NCBI GenBank assembly: GCA_964536805.1
Contig: CAZHYQ010000014.1
Span: 1-64,000 of the forward strand
DNA length: 64,000 nt
Reading direction: 5' to 3'
Origin: Longilinea sp964536805
GTDB taxonomy: Bacteria > Chloroflexota > Anaerolineae > Anaerolineales > Anaerolineaceae
Shown: piece after piece, positions 1 through 8,536 of the stretch
Position numbering within the stretch: position 1 is the first letter of the stretch
How the letters are laid out: the number at the start of each line of letters is the position of its first letter
Translations under genes and position numbers: made by a program
Notes under the pieces: generated by a model
Seen by the model: the letters and a program-made list of their open reading frames with translations, nothing else
What the model was told of the DNA's origin: nothing
The model's database searches: none

Positions 1-245
1 AGGATGAGCGCTTCGAGTTCCGAGCCGACCACGATCCACTCGATATGGGCGATGTGCTTGACCAGTTGGCGCGTTTTGAATTCGAGTTCGGTGGGCGTGT
101 GGAAGTACGAGCGCACCCGGTTGCGCAAATTGATGGCTTTTCCCACGTAAATGATCTCGCCGGCGCTGTTTTTCATGATGTAGCAGCCGGGTTTGTTGGG
201 CAGGGTGTCGAGAATTTGCTGGATATGCTCGGAAACCTGGGTCAT
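1..245 (-). CDS. uvrC: UvrABC system protein C, N-terminal fragment
   Basis: UvrC is the dual-incision nuclease of nucleotide excision repair, working on the UvrB-DNA complex in the cytoplasm. Only the first 81 codons lie in the window; the gene runs off the left edge. The translation begins MTQVSEHIQQ and carries the GIY-YIG nuclease fold, with PGCYIMKNSAGEIIYVGKA followed by the NLRNRVRSYF stretch that is almost invariant in UvrC. The ATG sits 6 nt after a TAAAAT -10 box, so the message is probably leaderless. The neighbouring secreted-protein gene is transcribed towards it and ends in its own terminator. Identity is clear from the GIY-YIG block. Confidence 0.9.
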   Translation of the reverse strand, partial: MTQVSEHIQQILDTLPNKPGCYIMKNSAGEIIYVGKAINLRNRVRSYFHTPTELEFKTRQLVKHIAHIEWIVVGSELEALI

Positions 246-251
246 GACACG

Positions 252-257
252 ATTTTA
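252..257 (-). promoter_or_regulatory. -10 box of uvrC (leaderless)
   Basis: On the minus strand TAAAAT lies 6 nt before the uvrC ATG. A transcript starting about 7 nt after it would begin at the start codon. Confidence 0.5.
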
Positions 258-295
258 TCACAGCCGGTCAAGAAATTAAGTTCTACCAGTTGGAT

Positions 296-327
296 AAAAA
301 AAGCGGACGGAGAATTCTCCGCCCGCT
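296..327 (-). terminator. Rho-independent terminator of the beta-helix gene
   Basis: A GC-rich stem built around the palindrome CGGAGAATTCTCCG, extended by GCGG/CCGC arms with one mismatch, is followed on the minus strand by seven T. It lies 17 nt after the stop codon of the beta-helix gene. Confidence 0.85.
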
Positions 328-343
328 GCTCTGATGCGCTTTA

Positions 344-3300
344 TTAATTGGAGATGACTGGCAGGAAGATGTACTTCAACCCGCCGAAAATGACGGTCAC
401 AGTCTGGTTGTCAACCGTCACGGAGGCAGTGGCTGAAGTGACGGTAACCGGATCGGGGACCGACAGGACAGTCGCCGCAGTTGCATTCACCAGGTTGCCG
501 CTGGTCGGATTTAAGGTACCGTAGCTGGCTTCAAACGCCGCCGGGATGCCGTCCATGACCATGCCGAGCAACGAGGTATCTGTGCCGGCTGAATTACGGG
601 TCAGGCGGGTGGTCAGGTTGATATCACCGCCCGCGGTCAACTGGGTCTGATCGGCTGTGAAGGTCAGCGTCAGCCACGGATCCGCATCGACGGCATCCAC
701 TGCGCCGGTGAAGGTGTCGCAGCCGGTCTGGTTCGGTCCGGCATTGCAGCCCCACCAGTTGTTTTCAGCGTTCGCAACTGCCGAGCTGTTATCAATGCCA
801 GCGGTGGTATTGCCCACAATGCGGTTGAAGGAGATCGCCAGGTTTGAATTCGCTTCCAATTCGTGGCTGGAGGTAATGCCCCATGCATTATGGGTGATAT
901 CGTTGGATTCGATGACGAGATTGTCCGAACCGCCGTTGCCGAGGAAAGCATCATCTGAAATACTGATGCCGACCTGGTTGTCGTGGATCAAATTCTGGCT
1001 GATTTCAATGCCAGAGGCACCATAAATCAGGATGCCGGCGGCTGAATAATCGGCGCCGGTGTAGGCATGGCCGGAAATATCGTTGCCGGTGATCGTTCCG
1101 GTCGATCCGTAAGCGAACTGGATGCCGTTCATGGCAATGAGTGGGGTCGGGCCAATACCGGTGACGGTGTTATCGACCACGTGCGCGGTCAGACCGACGC
1201 CGTTCATCACAATGCCGCCCTTTTGATAGCCGGTCACGGTGTTATTGCTGACCGTAATCGCACGCGGGGTGTTGTCCTCATTGTAGGCATAGATCGCGAC
1301 GCCGCTCTGCATGCCGTCCAACGGGGTGTAGCGGATGTCCTTCACCGCCAACTGATCGATGAGGCCACTGGCATTGTGGAACAGGATGCCGAACATGCGG
1401 TAGTTGCCGTTGTTGCGGCCAGCGCCGTCCACGGTCAGGTCCTGCACGGTCACATCATTGCTCGCCTGGATGCCGACGACAGCTTTACGGTCGCCCCACA
1501 GCGAGGTCAATGTTACCGGCGACTTAATGGTGGTTAAAGTCGCGCCTGCGCCCTGTAGGGTGAGCCCATTCAGGGCTTCAATGGTCACCTGTTCTTCAAA
1601 CACGCCAGCGGATGCATCCACCGTATCGCCCGCCTGGGCAATTTCGTCGACGTCCGACTGGATCACGGAGCCGATGCGGCGAACGTTGACCATGTTTCCA
1701 TAGCTGGTGGCATATTCGTATGAGCGAACTTCGGCAGTATCGCCCACGAAGGTCATGACCGTTTTATCAAAGGTATTGTTGGCGCGGTAGCCTACCCAGT
1801 CGAAGGTGGCATTATCATATCCGCCGCGAGCGCGGATGTGCTGGGTGGTGCCAACGAAGGTGTTGCCAGTGATCGTCGCGCCGTTGATGGGATCGGTGAA
1901 CCAGGGCACAACCGAATTGCCGGAGAACGAGATGGCCGGCCAGTAGGCATCTGGTGTGTATTCAAAGCGGTTGCCCTGGATGACACGTCCGGCAACCGGA
2001 CCGGTGAAACCGGCGCCGCTGGCGATATCCAGGCTGGCGCTCTGGGCAAACCGGTTGTTGAGGATGGTGTAGCTTTGCAGGTAGGAAACCTGACCAGTTT
2101 TGTCGAAGCGCCAGTCGTTGAGGTAGACTGACCCGCCGCCCGCCACATCAATGACCGAGGCTTTCAGCGAGAAGTTATTGCCAATCACTTCGACGGTTTT
2201 ATTGTCCCCTGAAGTGTTGGGCAGGATGCGTAGGCCGCTCAGGGTTACATCATCGCCTTCGATAAACACGCCAGAGGGACCGAAATTGTTGGTGGCGTTG
2301 GTTACCACATCGGCAACGACATTCGCGTATCCTGTGATGGCTGCACCAGCAGCATCCACGCCTTGCACGGTGATGCCGGATTTTTCCGAGGAAACGAACA
2401 GGCCAAACTGGTACACCCCTCCCAGATTGAGGACGGTGCGGTTGGCGGCTGTTTCACTGTAGGTACCCGGGAACACGTTGACCGTGCCGCCCGGGGAAAC
2501 CATGTCAATACCCTGTTGGATCGATGACGCTGCATCCAAACCGATGCCCTGAATGGGGCCGGCATCGCCGTCAGGGTCCTGACCGATATTAAAGCGGTTC
2601 CAATCATCATCAACATAGACCGTCGGGACGGTTTCTTCCAGGTCGATATTCAGGCTGTCGCCGTTCTTGAGGCTAATCACGATGGTGTCGATCAGGCCGT
2701 CGAAGGAGCTGGACCAGGCCGAGCCAGTGCCAAACTTAAAGAACTTGACCGTCTGGTCGCGATAATCGATTGGCGTGGGGGAACCGGTGATTGTATCCCA
2801 TGCCGACCATGTGATGGGGGCTGCCTGGATGTCCGCCAGGGTGGGGCCATAGTAGAAGCCCATTGCACTGTAATGGCTGTCGTAGAAGGCAAGCTGGTTG
2901 GGACCAACAGCCGTATTCCAGGTGTTCCAGGTATCAGGCGCATCAGAATAATTGATCGAGTACATTGGTTCCGCGATCAGGCGTTCCTGATACCAGCCGT
3001 ATTTCGTGCCAACAGTATAGATATAAAAGCCGAAATTGACGGCAGCTGCATCGCCGTTCTTGGTCAGATAACTGACGCCGGCAATGTCCGATACCTTGAT
3101 GGTACCGAAACTGTAAGGCGGCAGGGTGGGGTCGATGTAATATTCAATTAAATTATTGGCTGAACGCCAGGCACCCGTACCGGTATTGTGGTCGCTGCTG
3201 GTTGCGGTCATTGCGCCGCCGGCTGGCGAGCTGGCGAACGTGGCAGGCAAAGCAATATGGCGCTCCAGCAATTCTGCTGCCTGTGCGATTTGTGTTGCTG

Positions 3301-3376
3301 CGATGCCAAAAAGCATGACAACGATTAATATCGCAGCCAGGACGTTCAAGTGGAACTTACTCTGATTTCGATTCAT
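344..3376 (-). CDS. Secreted right-handed beta-helix protein
   Basis: This 1010-residue exported protein starts with a signal peptide (MNRNQSKFHLN, then a hydrophobic run ending near ATQIAQA). After a roughly 250-residue N-terminal region comes VYVDDDWNRF and SIQQGIDMVSPGGTVNVFPGTY, the usual entry into a NosD/pectate-lyase type parallel beta-helix. That region then has many N/G-rich repeats (SNNTVTGYQ, ITGNDISGH, ISQNLIHDNQVGISI). The C-terminus holds an Ig-like region and ends YIFLPVISN, a hydrophobic LP tail. An upstream in-frame ATG at 3460 exists, but the start at 3376 has the AAAGGGG ribosome site and leaves an intact signal peptide. Beta-helix proteins of this size bind or degrade polysaccharides or act as adhesins; no catalytic residues can be assigned here. 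It is a single-gene unit. Confidence 0.8.
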   Translation of the reverse strand: MNRNQSKFHLNVLAAILIVVMLFGIAATQIAQAAELLERHIALPATFASSPAGGAMTATSSDHNTGTGAWRSANNLIEYYIDPTLPPYSFGTIKVSDIAGVSYLTKNGDAAAVNFGFYIYTVGTKYGWYQERLIAEPMYSINYSDAPDTWNTWNTAVGPNQLAFYDSHYSAMGFYYGPTLADIQAAPITWSAWDTITGSPTPIDYRDQTVKFFKFGTGSAWSSSFDGLIDTIVISLKNGDSLNIDLEETVPTVYVDDDWNRFNIGQDPDGDAGPIQGIGLDAASSIQQGIDMVSPGGTVNVFPGTYSETAANRTVLNLGGVYQFGLFVSSEKSGITVQGVDAAGAAITGYANVVADVVTNATNNFGPSGVFIEGDDVTLSGLRILPNTSGDNKTVEVIGNNFSLKASVIDVAGGGSVYLNDWRFDKTGQVSYLQSYTILNNRFAQSASLDIASGAGFTGPVAGRVIQGNRFEYTPDAYWPAISFSGNSVVPWFTDPINGATITGNTFVGTTQHIRARGGYDNATFDWVGYRANNTFDKTVMTFVGDTAEVRSYEYATSYGNMVNVRRIGSVIQSDVDEIAQAGDTVDASAGVFEEQVTIEALNGLTLQGAGATLTTIKSPVTLTSLWGDRKAVVGIQASNDVTVQDLTVDGAGRNNGNYRMFGILFHNASGLIDQLAVKDIRYTPLDGMQSGVAIYAYNEDNTPRAITVSNNTVTGYQKGGIVMNGVGLTAHVVDNTVTGIGPTPLIAMNGIQFAYGSTGTITGNDISGHAYTGADYSAAGILIYGASGIEISQNLIHDNQVGISISDDAFLGNGGSDNLVIESNDITHNAWGITSSHELEANSNLAISFNRIVGNTTAGIDNSSAVANAENNWWGCNAGPNQTGCDTFTGAVDAVDADPWLTLTFTADQTQLTAGGDINLTTRLTRNSAGTDTSLLGMVMDGIPAAFEASYGTLNPTSGNLVNATAATVLSVPDPVTVTSATASVTVDNQTVTVIFGGLKYIFLPVISN

Positions 3377-3762
3377 TCGATATTCCCCTTTATGATCTAT
3401 TTTGAAATTAATGGGACCGACTGTCGCGCAATCCTTCAACGCCAGGTTGGAGGTTCCCATTCGTTCGCCTTGTTTGGACCTCTGAATTTATTAGGCACCA
3501 GTAGCGAAACAACAGTTTAAGGAAAAACAATACACCAGGAACAAATATATTCAGGCAAGACACGTACCCTTTATTCGCTGGGAAGGAGTATATATCCCTT
3601 ATTTTCACCTCCCCCTTACTATTCTATGTTGTGAAATCATACTGAGATTCTACCGTAGGTTGGTTATTGGTTGTAGTGACATTAGTAATTATTCAACAAC
3701 TTTGCACTTTTGTTATTTCGCAAAGCGTTCTTAGGGGGCGTAAAAACCGGGTTGGAAGACGA
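3377..3762. other. AT-rich intergenic region
   Basis: About 390 nt separate gamma-glutamyltransferase from the beta-helix gene. I see the AAAGGGG ribosome site at the low-coordinate end and AT-rich sequence suited to a promoter, but no RNA gene or convincing small gene. A GTG-started 66-codon frame here has its purine run directly abutting the start and no recognisable product. Confidence 0.5.
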
Positions 3763-5394
3763 TCAGTGCAGGGTAACCATGACGCAGCCGTCGGCACGCG
3801 GGTCCGACCCGCCGCATAGCACGCCGGTAACCGGGTCGCGCTGGATGATTTGACCGCGGCCAAACAAGCTGCGGCCCATGCCGCGGACCCGTTCGACTGG
3901 ATGCCCCATTTCCTTTAATCGAAGGAATGTCTCCTCCGGAAAGCCTTCCTCGATGGCGACAGCGCCGCCCGCAACCGACGGCTCGATGCAAAAACGCGGC
4001 TGGTCGAGTGCAGCCTGCGGATCGAGTTGATCATCCGTCAATGCCGCAACCACCTGTAGGTGGCCTTGCGGCTGCATGAAGCCGCCCATCACGCCGAACG
4101 GTCCCCACAGCTCGCCGCTGGCAGCATGGGTGGCCATGGCCGGGATGATGGTGTGATAGGGCCGTTTGCCGGGGGCGAGCACGTTCGGGTGGCCGGCCTG
4201 CAGGCTAAAGTTGTGCCCGCGGTTTTGCAGGCTGAAACCCCAACCGCGCGGTACGATGCCGGTGCCAAAGCCCATGTAGTTGCTGTTGATGAACGAGCAG
4301 GCATTGCCCTCACCATCCACAACGCAGAAATAAACCGTATCGCTGACGGCGGGCGGCGTGCCGTGCGCCAGTTTTTGCGTTGCGCGGCGCGGATCGATCA
4401 GTTTGCGACGTTCATCCGCATAAGCCATGCTGAGCAGCGCCTCAAGCGGCGCGGGCGCAAAAGCCGGGTCAGCCACGAAATGGAACGCATCTGCGAAGGC
4501 CAGCCGCATGCACTCGATTTCAAGGTGGGTGCGTTCGGCGGAAAACGGCGGCAGCGCGGCCGGGTCGAAACCGGAAAGTAGGTTGAGCGCCAGCAAGGCA
4601 GCCAGGCCCTGACCGTTGGGCGGGCATTCCCAAATGCGCAGCCCGCGGTATTCAACGCTGATGGGTTCTTCCCAGCTGCTGGTATGCGCAGCCAGATCCT
4701 CTTCTGTCAGGCAGCCGCCGGCTTCTGCGACCACAGTTGCGATGGATTCAGCAATAGCGCCCTGGTAATAGGCTTGTTTGCCGCCCGCGGCGATGGCGCG
4801 CAAAGTTCGCGCTAGGCCAGGGTTGCGAAAAAGCTCGCCGGCAGCCGGTCCGCGGCCAGCGATGGACAATTCGCGCCCGTTGACAGCGTTGGCCAGTTGA
4901 CCCTGGGCAGCCCGCTGCCAGTAGTAGGCGGTGATCGGTGCAACGGGGAAGCCCTCCTCGGCCAGTTTTTCAGCCGGGGCGAGAATCTGCGGCAGGCTCA
5001 GCCGGCCGAAACGGTCATGCAAATCGCACCAGGCTGCGCACGCGCCGGAAACAGTGATGGTGTAAGGGTGATAGGGCGGCAGCGCTTCCCCGAACCCTTC
5101 GCGCTGCAACCGTTCCAGGGTTAATGCAACTGGAGCACGGCCGGAACCGTTCAATGCACTGATTTGCTTTGTTCCGGCTTCAAAATAGAGTGCAAAGGCG
5201 TCACCACCCAGGCCGGTTGAGGTCGGTTCGGTGACGTTAAGCGCGGCCGCGATGGCCACGGCAGCATCCGCTGCGCTGCCGCCCTGGGCAAGGATTTGCA
5301 AACCGGCTGCTACAGCTAGCGGTTGCGAGGCAGCCGCCATGCCGCCGCGGCCATAGATTGGTGATCGGTGCGAGTGAAATTCAATGGATTCCAT
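3763..5394 (-). CDS. ggt: Gamma-glutamyltransferase family protein
   Basis: Gamma-glutamyltransferases are N-terminal nucleophile hydrolases that cleave gamma-glutamyl amides such as glutathione after self-processing into two subunits. The 543 residues match the usual size. The N-terminal GGSAADAAVAIAAALNVTEPTSTGLGGDAF block is typical of the large subunit. The small subunit would begin at Thr353 in SDTVYFCVVD, followed by GNACSFINSNYMGFGTG. There is no signal peptide, so the enzyme is probably cytoplasmic like the YwrD-type branch, and its true substrate may not be glutathione. It lies about 120 nt downstream of selD on the same strand and may be cotranscribed. Glutaryl-7-ACA acylases share the fold and cannot be excluded. 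Confidence 0.88.
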   Translation of the reverse strand: MESIEFHSHRSPIYGRGGMAAASQPLAVAAGLQILAQGGSAADAAVAIAAALNVTEPTSTGLGGDAFALYFEAGTKQISALNGSGRAPVALTLERLQREGFGEALPPYHPYTITVSGACAAWCDLHDRFGRLSLPQILAPAEKLAEEGFPVAPITAYYWQRAAQGQLANAVNGRELSIAGRGPAAGELFRNPGLARTLRAIAAGGKQAYYQGAIAESIATVVAEAGGCLTEEDLAAHTSSWEEPISVEYRGLRIWECPPNGQGLAALLALNLLSGFDPAALPPFSAERTHLEIECMRLAFADAFHFVADPAFAPAPLEALLSMAYADERRKLIDPRRATQKLAHGTPPAVSDTVYFCVVDGEGNACSFINSNYMGFGTGIVPRGWGFSLQNRGHNFSLQAGHPNVLAPGKRPYHTIIPAMATHAASGELWGPFGVMGGFMQPQGHLQVVAALTDDQLDPQAALDQPRFCIEPSVAGGAVAIEEGFPEETFLRLKEMGHPVERVRGMGRSLFGRGQIIQRDPVTGVLCGGSDPRADGCVMVTLH

Positions 5395-5516
5395 GAGTTG
5401 TTTGCCTGAGGAAGGAAAGAAGTGGATATCCGATCAAATTAATTTGAGCAAGCTTCTGGCGAAAAGTTGAATAAACGGAATAAATAAAAAAATGAATCCG
5501 GGGTTGCGGTGAAAGA

Positions 5517-6584
5517 TCACACAACTTCGATATGATCGCCTGGGATGACTTCGCCAATTTCCCAAACCGGCTGCCCCAGCTCGCCAGCCCGTTGATTGAA
5601 AGATGCCAGGCGGTCCGGCGGTACCGCCAGCAGCAGGCCGCCGCTGGTTTGCGGATCAAATAGCAGCATCTGCTGGTTTTCATTGAGTTGTGCAACGAAC
5701 TGCACGTGGCGGCTGAAGAATTCGCGGTTATCGCTGGCCCCGCCAGGAAAGGTGTAGGCTGCGGCGTATCTCTTTGCGCAGGAAACAAAGGGGATGCGCT
5801 CGAATTCCAATTTCAGGCCAACACCGCTTGCGTTTGCCATCTCCCAGCCGTGTCCCACCAGGCTGTAGCCGGTGACATCCGTTCCGCCGCTTAACCTAAA
5901 TTCCAATGCCAGCTCTCCGGCTGTGCGGTTCAGGCGCTTCATCCAGCCCACCACTTCTGCTACATCCTGCTCATCGGCTTGTTCGCGCTTGAGGGCCGTG
6001 GTGGTCACGCCGAACCCCAAAGGTTTGGTGAGTACCAGCCGGTCGCCAACATGCGCGCCGCCTTTGGTTAACATGCGGCGCGGATCGACAAAACCAACTA
6101 CAACCAAGCCGTACTTGGGTTCCTTATCCTGCACCGTATGCCCGCCGGCAATCACCACGCCGGCTTCGCGCGCCTTTTCAGCCCCGCCGCGCAGAATCTC
6201 GGCGCTGATGGCAGCCGGCAGATCAGGTGGTAGTGCGGCGATGTTGAGTGCCAGGAAGGGTTTACCGCCCATGGCATACACATCCGAAAGGCTGTTGGCC
6301 GCCGCGATGGCCCCATAATCATAGGCATCATCCACCACGGGCGTAAAGAAATCGGTCGTCATGATGATGGCGCGTTCATCGTCCAGGCGCCAGACGGCAG
6401 CGTCATCCGGGGATGTCAAACCGACCAGCAGGTCGGGATACTCCTGTGGTTGAAAGGTATCGGCAATCGGGCGCAGCACCTGCGCCAGCGCTTCAGCGCT
6501 TAGTTTCGATGCTCAACCCGCGCAGCTGGATAGACTGGTCAGCCGGATGTGTTTGCCCGAAGGGGCCAGAGTTGGATTACTCAT
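5517..6584 (-). CDS. selD: Selenide, water dikinase; selenocysteine-containing
   Basis: SelD makes selenophosphate from selenide and ATP, the selenium donor for selenocysteine synthesis. Read from the ATG at 6584, the frame meets TGA at codon 24 (6513-6515) and stays open to 5517. This gives 355 residues, the normal family length; starting after the TGA would remove the whole catalytic N-terminus. The context is TSLSSCAG-U-ASKLSAEAL: U24 stands three residues before Lys27, exactly like catalytic Cys17 and Lys20 of E. coli SelD. Downstream, GLTSPDDAAV, TTDFFTPVVDD, ANSLSDVYAMGG and the GGTDVTGYSLVGH block are standard SelD. Two hairpins suited to a bacterial SECIS follow the TGA. The ATG is 6 nt from a TATAAT box, so the message is probably leaderless. 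Confidence 0.92.
6470..6500 (-). promoter_or_regulatory. Candidate bSECIS hairpins of selD
   Basis: Starting 13 nt after the selD TGA, the RNA can form AGCGC-UGAA-GCGCU. Directly after it comes a perfect 7-bp stem GGCGCAG-GUG-CUGCGCC. Either loop falls 16-37 nt downstream of the UGA, the window where bacterial SelB recognises a G/U-bearing apical loop. The second resembles the GCAGGUCUGC loop of E. coli fdhF. Confidence 0.7.
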
Positions 6585-6590
6585 ACCGAA

Positions 6591-6596
6591 ATTATA
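6591..6596 (-). promoter_or_regulatory. -10 box of selD (leaderless)
   Basis: A consensus TATAAT on the minus strand ends 6 nt before the selD ATG. There is no Shine-Dalgarno sequence, so translation probably starts at the RNA 5' end. Confidence 0.6.
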
Positions 6597-6620
6597 TCAG
6601 TGCAATTGAAATGGTGACGT

Positions 6621-6650
6621 AAAAAATCCCCTGCCAAGCAGCAGGGGATT
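6621..6650 (-). terminator. Terminator of the SPFH gene
   Basis: AATCCCCTGC pairs with GCAGGGGATT around a 6-nt loop. On the minus strand it is followed by a T run, 18 nt after the SPFH stop codon. Confidence 0.85.
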
Positions 6651-6667
6651 GTGTTTCAAGGTGAACC

Positions 6668-7705
6668 TTAGGGGGTTACGGTTGGGATCGCTGTTGCACC
6701 GTATTGTGGCAACTGCAGCAGGAAAGGCGAATTGCTGGGCAGCAGCATGGTTTGGATGTTTGGCGCTAATTTGGAAATGTACTGGTAGGTGAGTAGGTCG
6801 GGATTATCCTTGAGGGCGGTACTGATCAGCCGCATCGCCTCAGCCTCAGCCTTGGCTTGAATAATGCGTGCTTCGGCTTGCGATTTGGCCTGAATCACGG
6901 CGGCATCGCCCTGGCCTTGCGCTACCTGGCGGGCTTGTTCAGCCTCCTGGCGCTTTTGTTCGACCACAAATTTGGCCTGTTGCGACAACTGTTCGGCGAT
7001 TTGTTTTTGCTCGACCGAGGCAGCATATTCGGGTGAGAAGGCAATGTTGCGCAGGACGAAATCGACCATTAACAGGCCGTTTTCTGAAAGCTTGCTGGCC
7101 AACGCCGCGCGAACGTCATTGATCATTTCGAAACGTTTGGTAGTCACCACTTCGCCGACGTTGTATTGTGAAACCGCGTCGCGCACGATGCCGCGCGCCT
7201 GCGAGCGTACCAGATCTTCCTCATAGCGGTTTTGCCATTTGATGTGTACGTCAATGACTTTCTTTGGATCAATGGCAAATATCACCGATGCGTCCACATA
7301 GATTTCCTGTCCGTCGGCCGTGCGGGCGGCAATTGAATCGTCACCCTGGATTTGACCCTCTGCCCCGGCAATTGACATAGTATAGGTCTGGTTGGAGATG
7401 GGATAGCGGATGACGGATTCAAAGAACGGAATAACCCAGCGCAAGCCAGGTTCCAAGGCGCGGTCACGATAACCGGTGGGAGATAGCGCAGAGATGACAA
7501 CGCCGCGTTCCTGAGGTTCGATAAAGACCATGCCCGCGCCAAGAACGGTGGACAGAACTGCGATAGCAATAATTACGATTACCGTACGGGCACCGCCGCG
7601 AATCGGTTTTCCCTGTCCGGCCCGGACCGCTGCAAGAATGGCAAAGCCAATTCCTGCCATCCAGGCCAGGCCGGCAAGTGCTGAGAAGATACTGGCAATA
7701 TTCAT
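6668..7705 (-). CDS. SPFH/prohibitin-family membrane protein
   Basis: SPFH proteins (stomatin, prohibitin, flotillin, HflK/C) form large membrane-attached oligomers that organise lipids or control membrane proteases. This 345-residue version has two N-terminal membrane segments (about 8-28 and 40-62). The SPFH core follows (GVVISALSPTGYRDRALEPGLRWVIPFFESV onward). A long Ala/Gln/Glu coiled coil comes next (AEQLSQQAKFVVEQKRQ and VIQAKSQAEARIIQAKAEAEAM). The layout is closest to prohibitin/HflC. The chosen ATG at 7705 is preceded by TAGGAGA; a longer frame from 7789 adds 28 unlikely residues. No nfeD or protease gene is adjacent. It is monocistronic, with its own terminator. Confidence 0.85.
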   Translation of the reverse strand: MNIASIFSALAGLAWMAGIGFAILAAVRAGQGKPIRGGARTVIVIIAIAVLSTVLGAGMVFIEPQERGVVISALSPTGYRDRALEPGLRWVIPFFESVIRYPISNQTYTMSIAGAEGQIQGDDSIAARTADGQEIYVDASVIFAIDPKKVIDVHIKWQNRYEEDLVRSQARGIVRDAVSQYNVGEVVTTKRFEMINDVRAALASKLSENGLLMVDFVLRNIAFSPEYAASVEQKQIAEQLSQQAKFVVEQKRQEAEQARQVAQGQGDAAVIQAKSQAEARIIQAKAEAEAMRLISTALKDNPDLLTYQYISKLAPNIQTMLLPSNSPFLLQLPQYGATAIPTVTP

Positions 7706-7811
7706 TTGTGGTCTCCTATGTAGAATGCGGAAAAAACAAGTATAAAGGTTTTGGATGCGATTTTCCATCCCCAATGATCGCTGTATCACCTTTTCTCATT
7801 TCATTTACGAA

Positions 7812-7840
7812 TTGTGCACATTTTTGTTTCAGGCTAGAAT
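7812..7840 (+). promoter_or_regulatory. Promoter of the PyrK-like gene (leaderless)
   Basis: TTGTGC and TAGAAT are separated by 17 nt, and the ATG follows the -10 by 6 nt. Confidence 0.6.
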
Positions 7841-7846
7841 CAACGC

Positions 7847-8536
7847 ATGCCAACTGCCTTTTGCGATTTGATTGAACTTCGATTAGGCCCAGCCGGTGTC
7901 GAAGGAACACTGGTCTACCCGCCGACCATGCGCCCGCTGCCAGGACAATATCTTTTGGCATTCGCGCCGGGGCAGACTGAAGCTTTGGCAATACCGCTTT
8001 TTCCCTCCGGAATATCAGGAGAATTTCTGCGGATCGCGCCGCCGCTGCCAGACTCGTGGGCGGTTGGCATGCGGTTGCAGGTGCGCGGCCCATTTGGCAA
8101 TGGCTTCCGGCTTCCGGCAGTTGCGCGAAAAGTGGCATTGGCTGCATCCGGTTGCGGCCCCGAACGGCTGTTGTCGCTGGCTGATCTGGCCCTGGCGCAG
8201 GATGCAGCGGTGGTATTGTATTCAAACGCAATTCCAGAAAACCTGCCGGCAGATGTGGAGATCATGCCGCTGGAACAACTCAGCGAAGTGTTGGAGTGGG
8301 CCGATTATCTGGCGGTGGATTTGGCTGAAAATCAGCGGAGCCAATGGCAGTTGGCTGTTGGCTTGAAGGACGGGAAAAAGCTACCTTTCTTCGGGCAGGC
8401 ATTGCTGCGAACGGCGATTGTTTGCGGCGGTATGGGCGAGTGCGGCGTGTGCGCGGTAAAAACAAATTCAGGTTGGTCTTTGGCCTGTAAAGATGGACCA
8501 GTCTATGATCTGGAAAACCTGGGAGGCGGTGCATGA
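7847..8536 (+). CDS. PyrK-like iron-sulfur electron transfer subunit
   Basis: The 229-residue protein resembles the FAD/[2Fe-2S] electron transfer subunit of class 1B dihydroorotate dehydrogenase. A ferredoxin-reductase-like barrel (LPGQYLLAF, LQVRGPFGNGF) is followed by a nucleotide-binding segment (VALAASGCGPERLLSLADLAL). A C-terminal cysteine cluster, CGGMGECGVCAVKTNSGWSLACKDG, gives the expected four cluster ligands. The flavin motifs are weaker than in true PyrK. The stop overlaps the start of the DHODH-like gene as ATGA, so the two products are probably a complex. Because the partner lacks the catalytic cysteine motif, the pair may not work in pyrimidine synthesis. Confidence 0.75.
   Translation: MPTAFCDLIELRLGPAGVEGTLVYPPTMRPLPGQYLLAFAPGQTEALAIPLFPSGISGEFLRIAPPLPDSWAVGMRLQVRGPFGNGFRLPAVARKVALAASGCGPERLLSLADLALAQDAAVVLYSNAIPENLPADVEIMPLEQLSEVLEWADYLAVDLAENQRSQWQLAVGLKDGKKLPFFGQALLRTAIVCGGMGECGVCAVKTNSGWSLACKDGPVYDLENLGGGA

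Noticed and set aside
3408..3608. A 66-codon GTG-started frame upstream of the beta-helix gene
   Set aside because: The purine run directly abuts the GTG, the frame overlaps the leader of the beta-helix gene, and the product resembles nothing.
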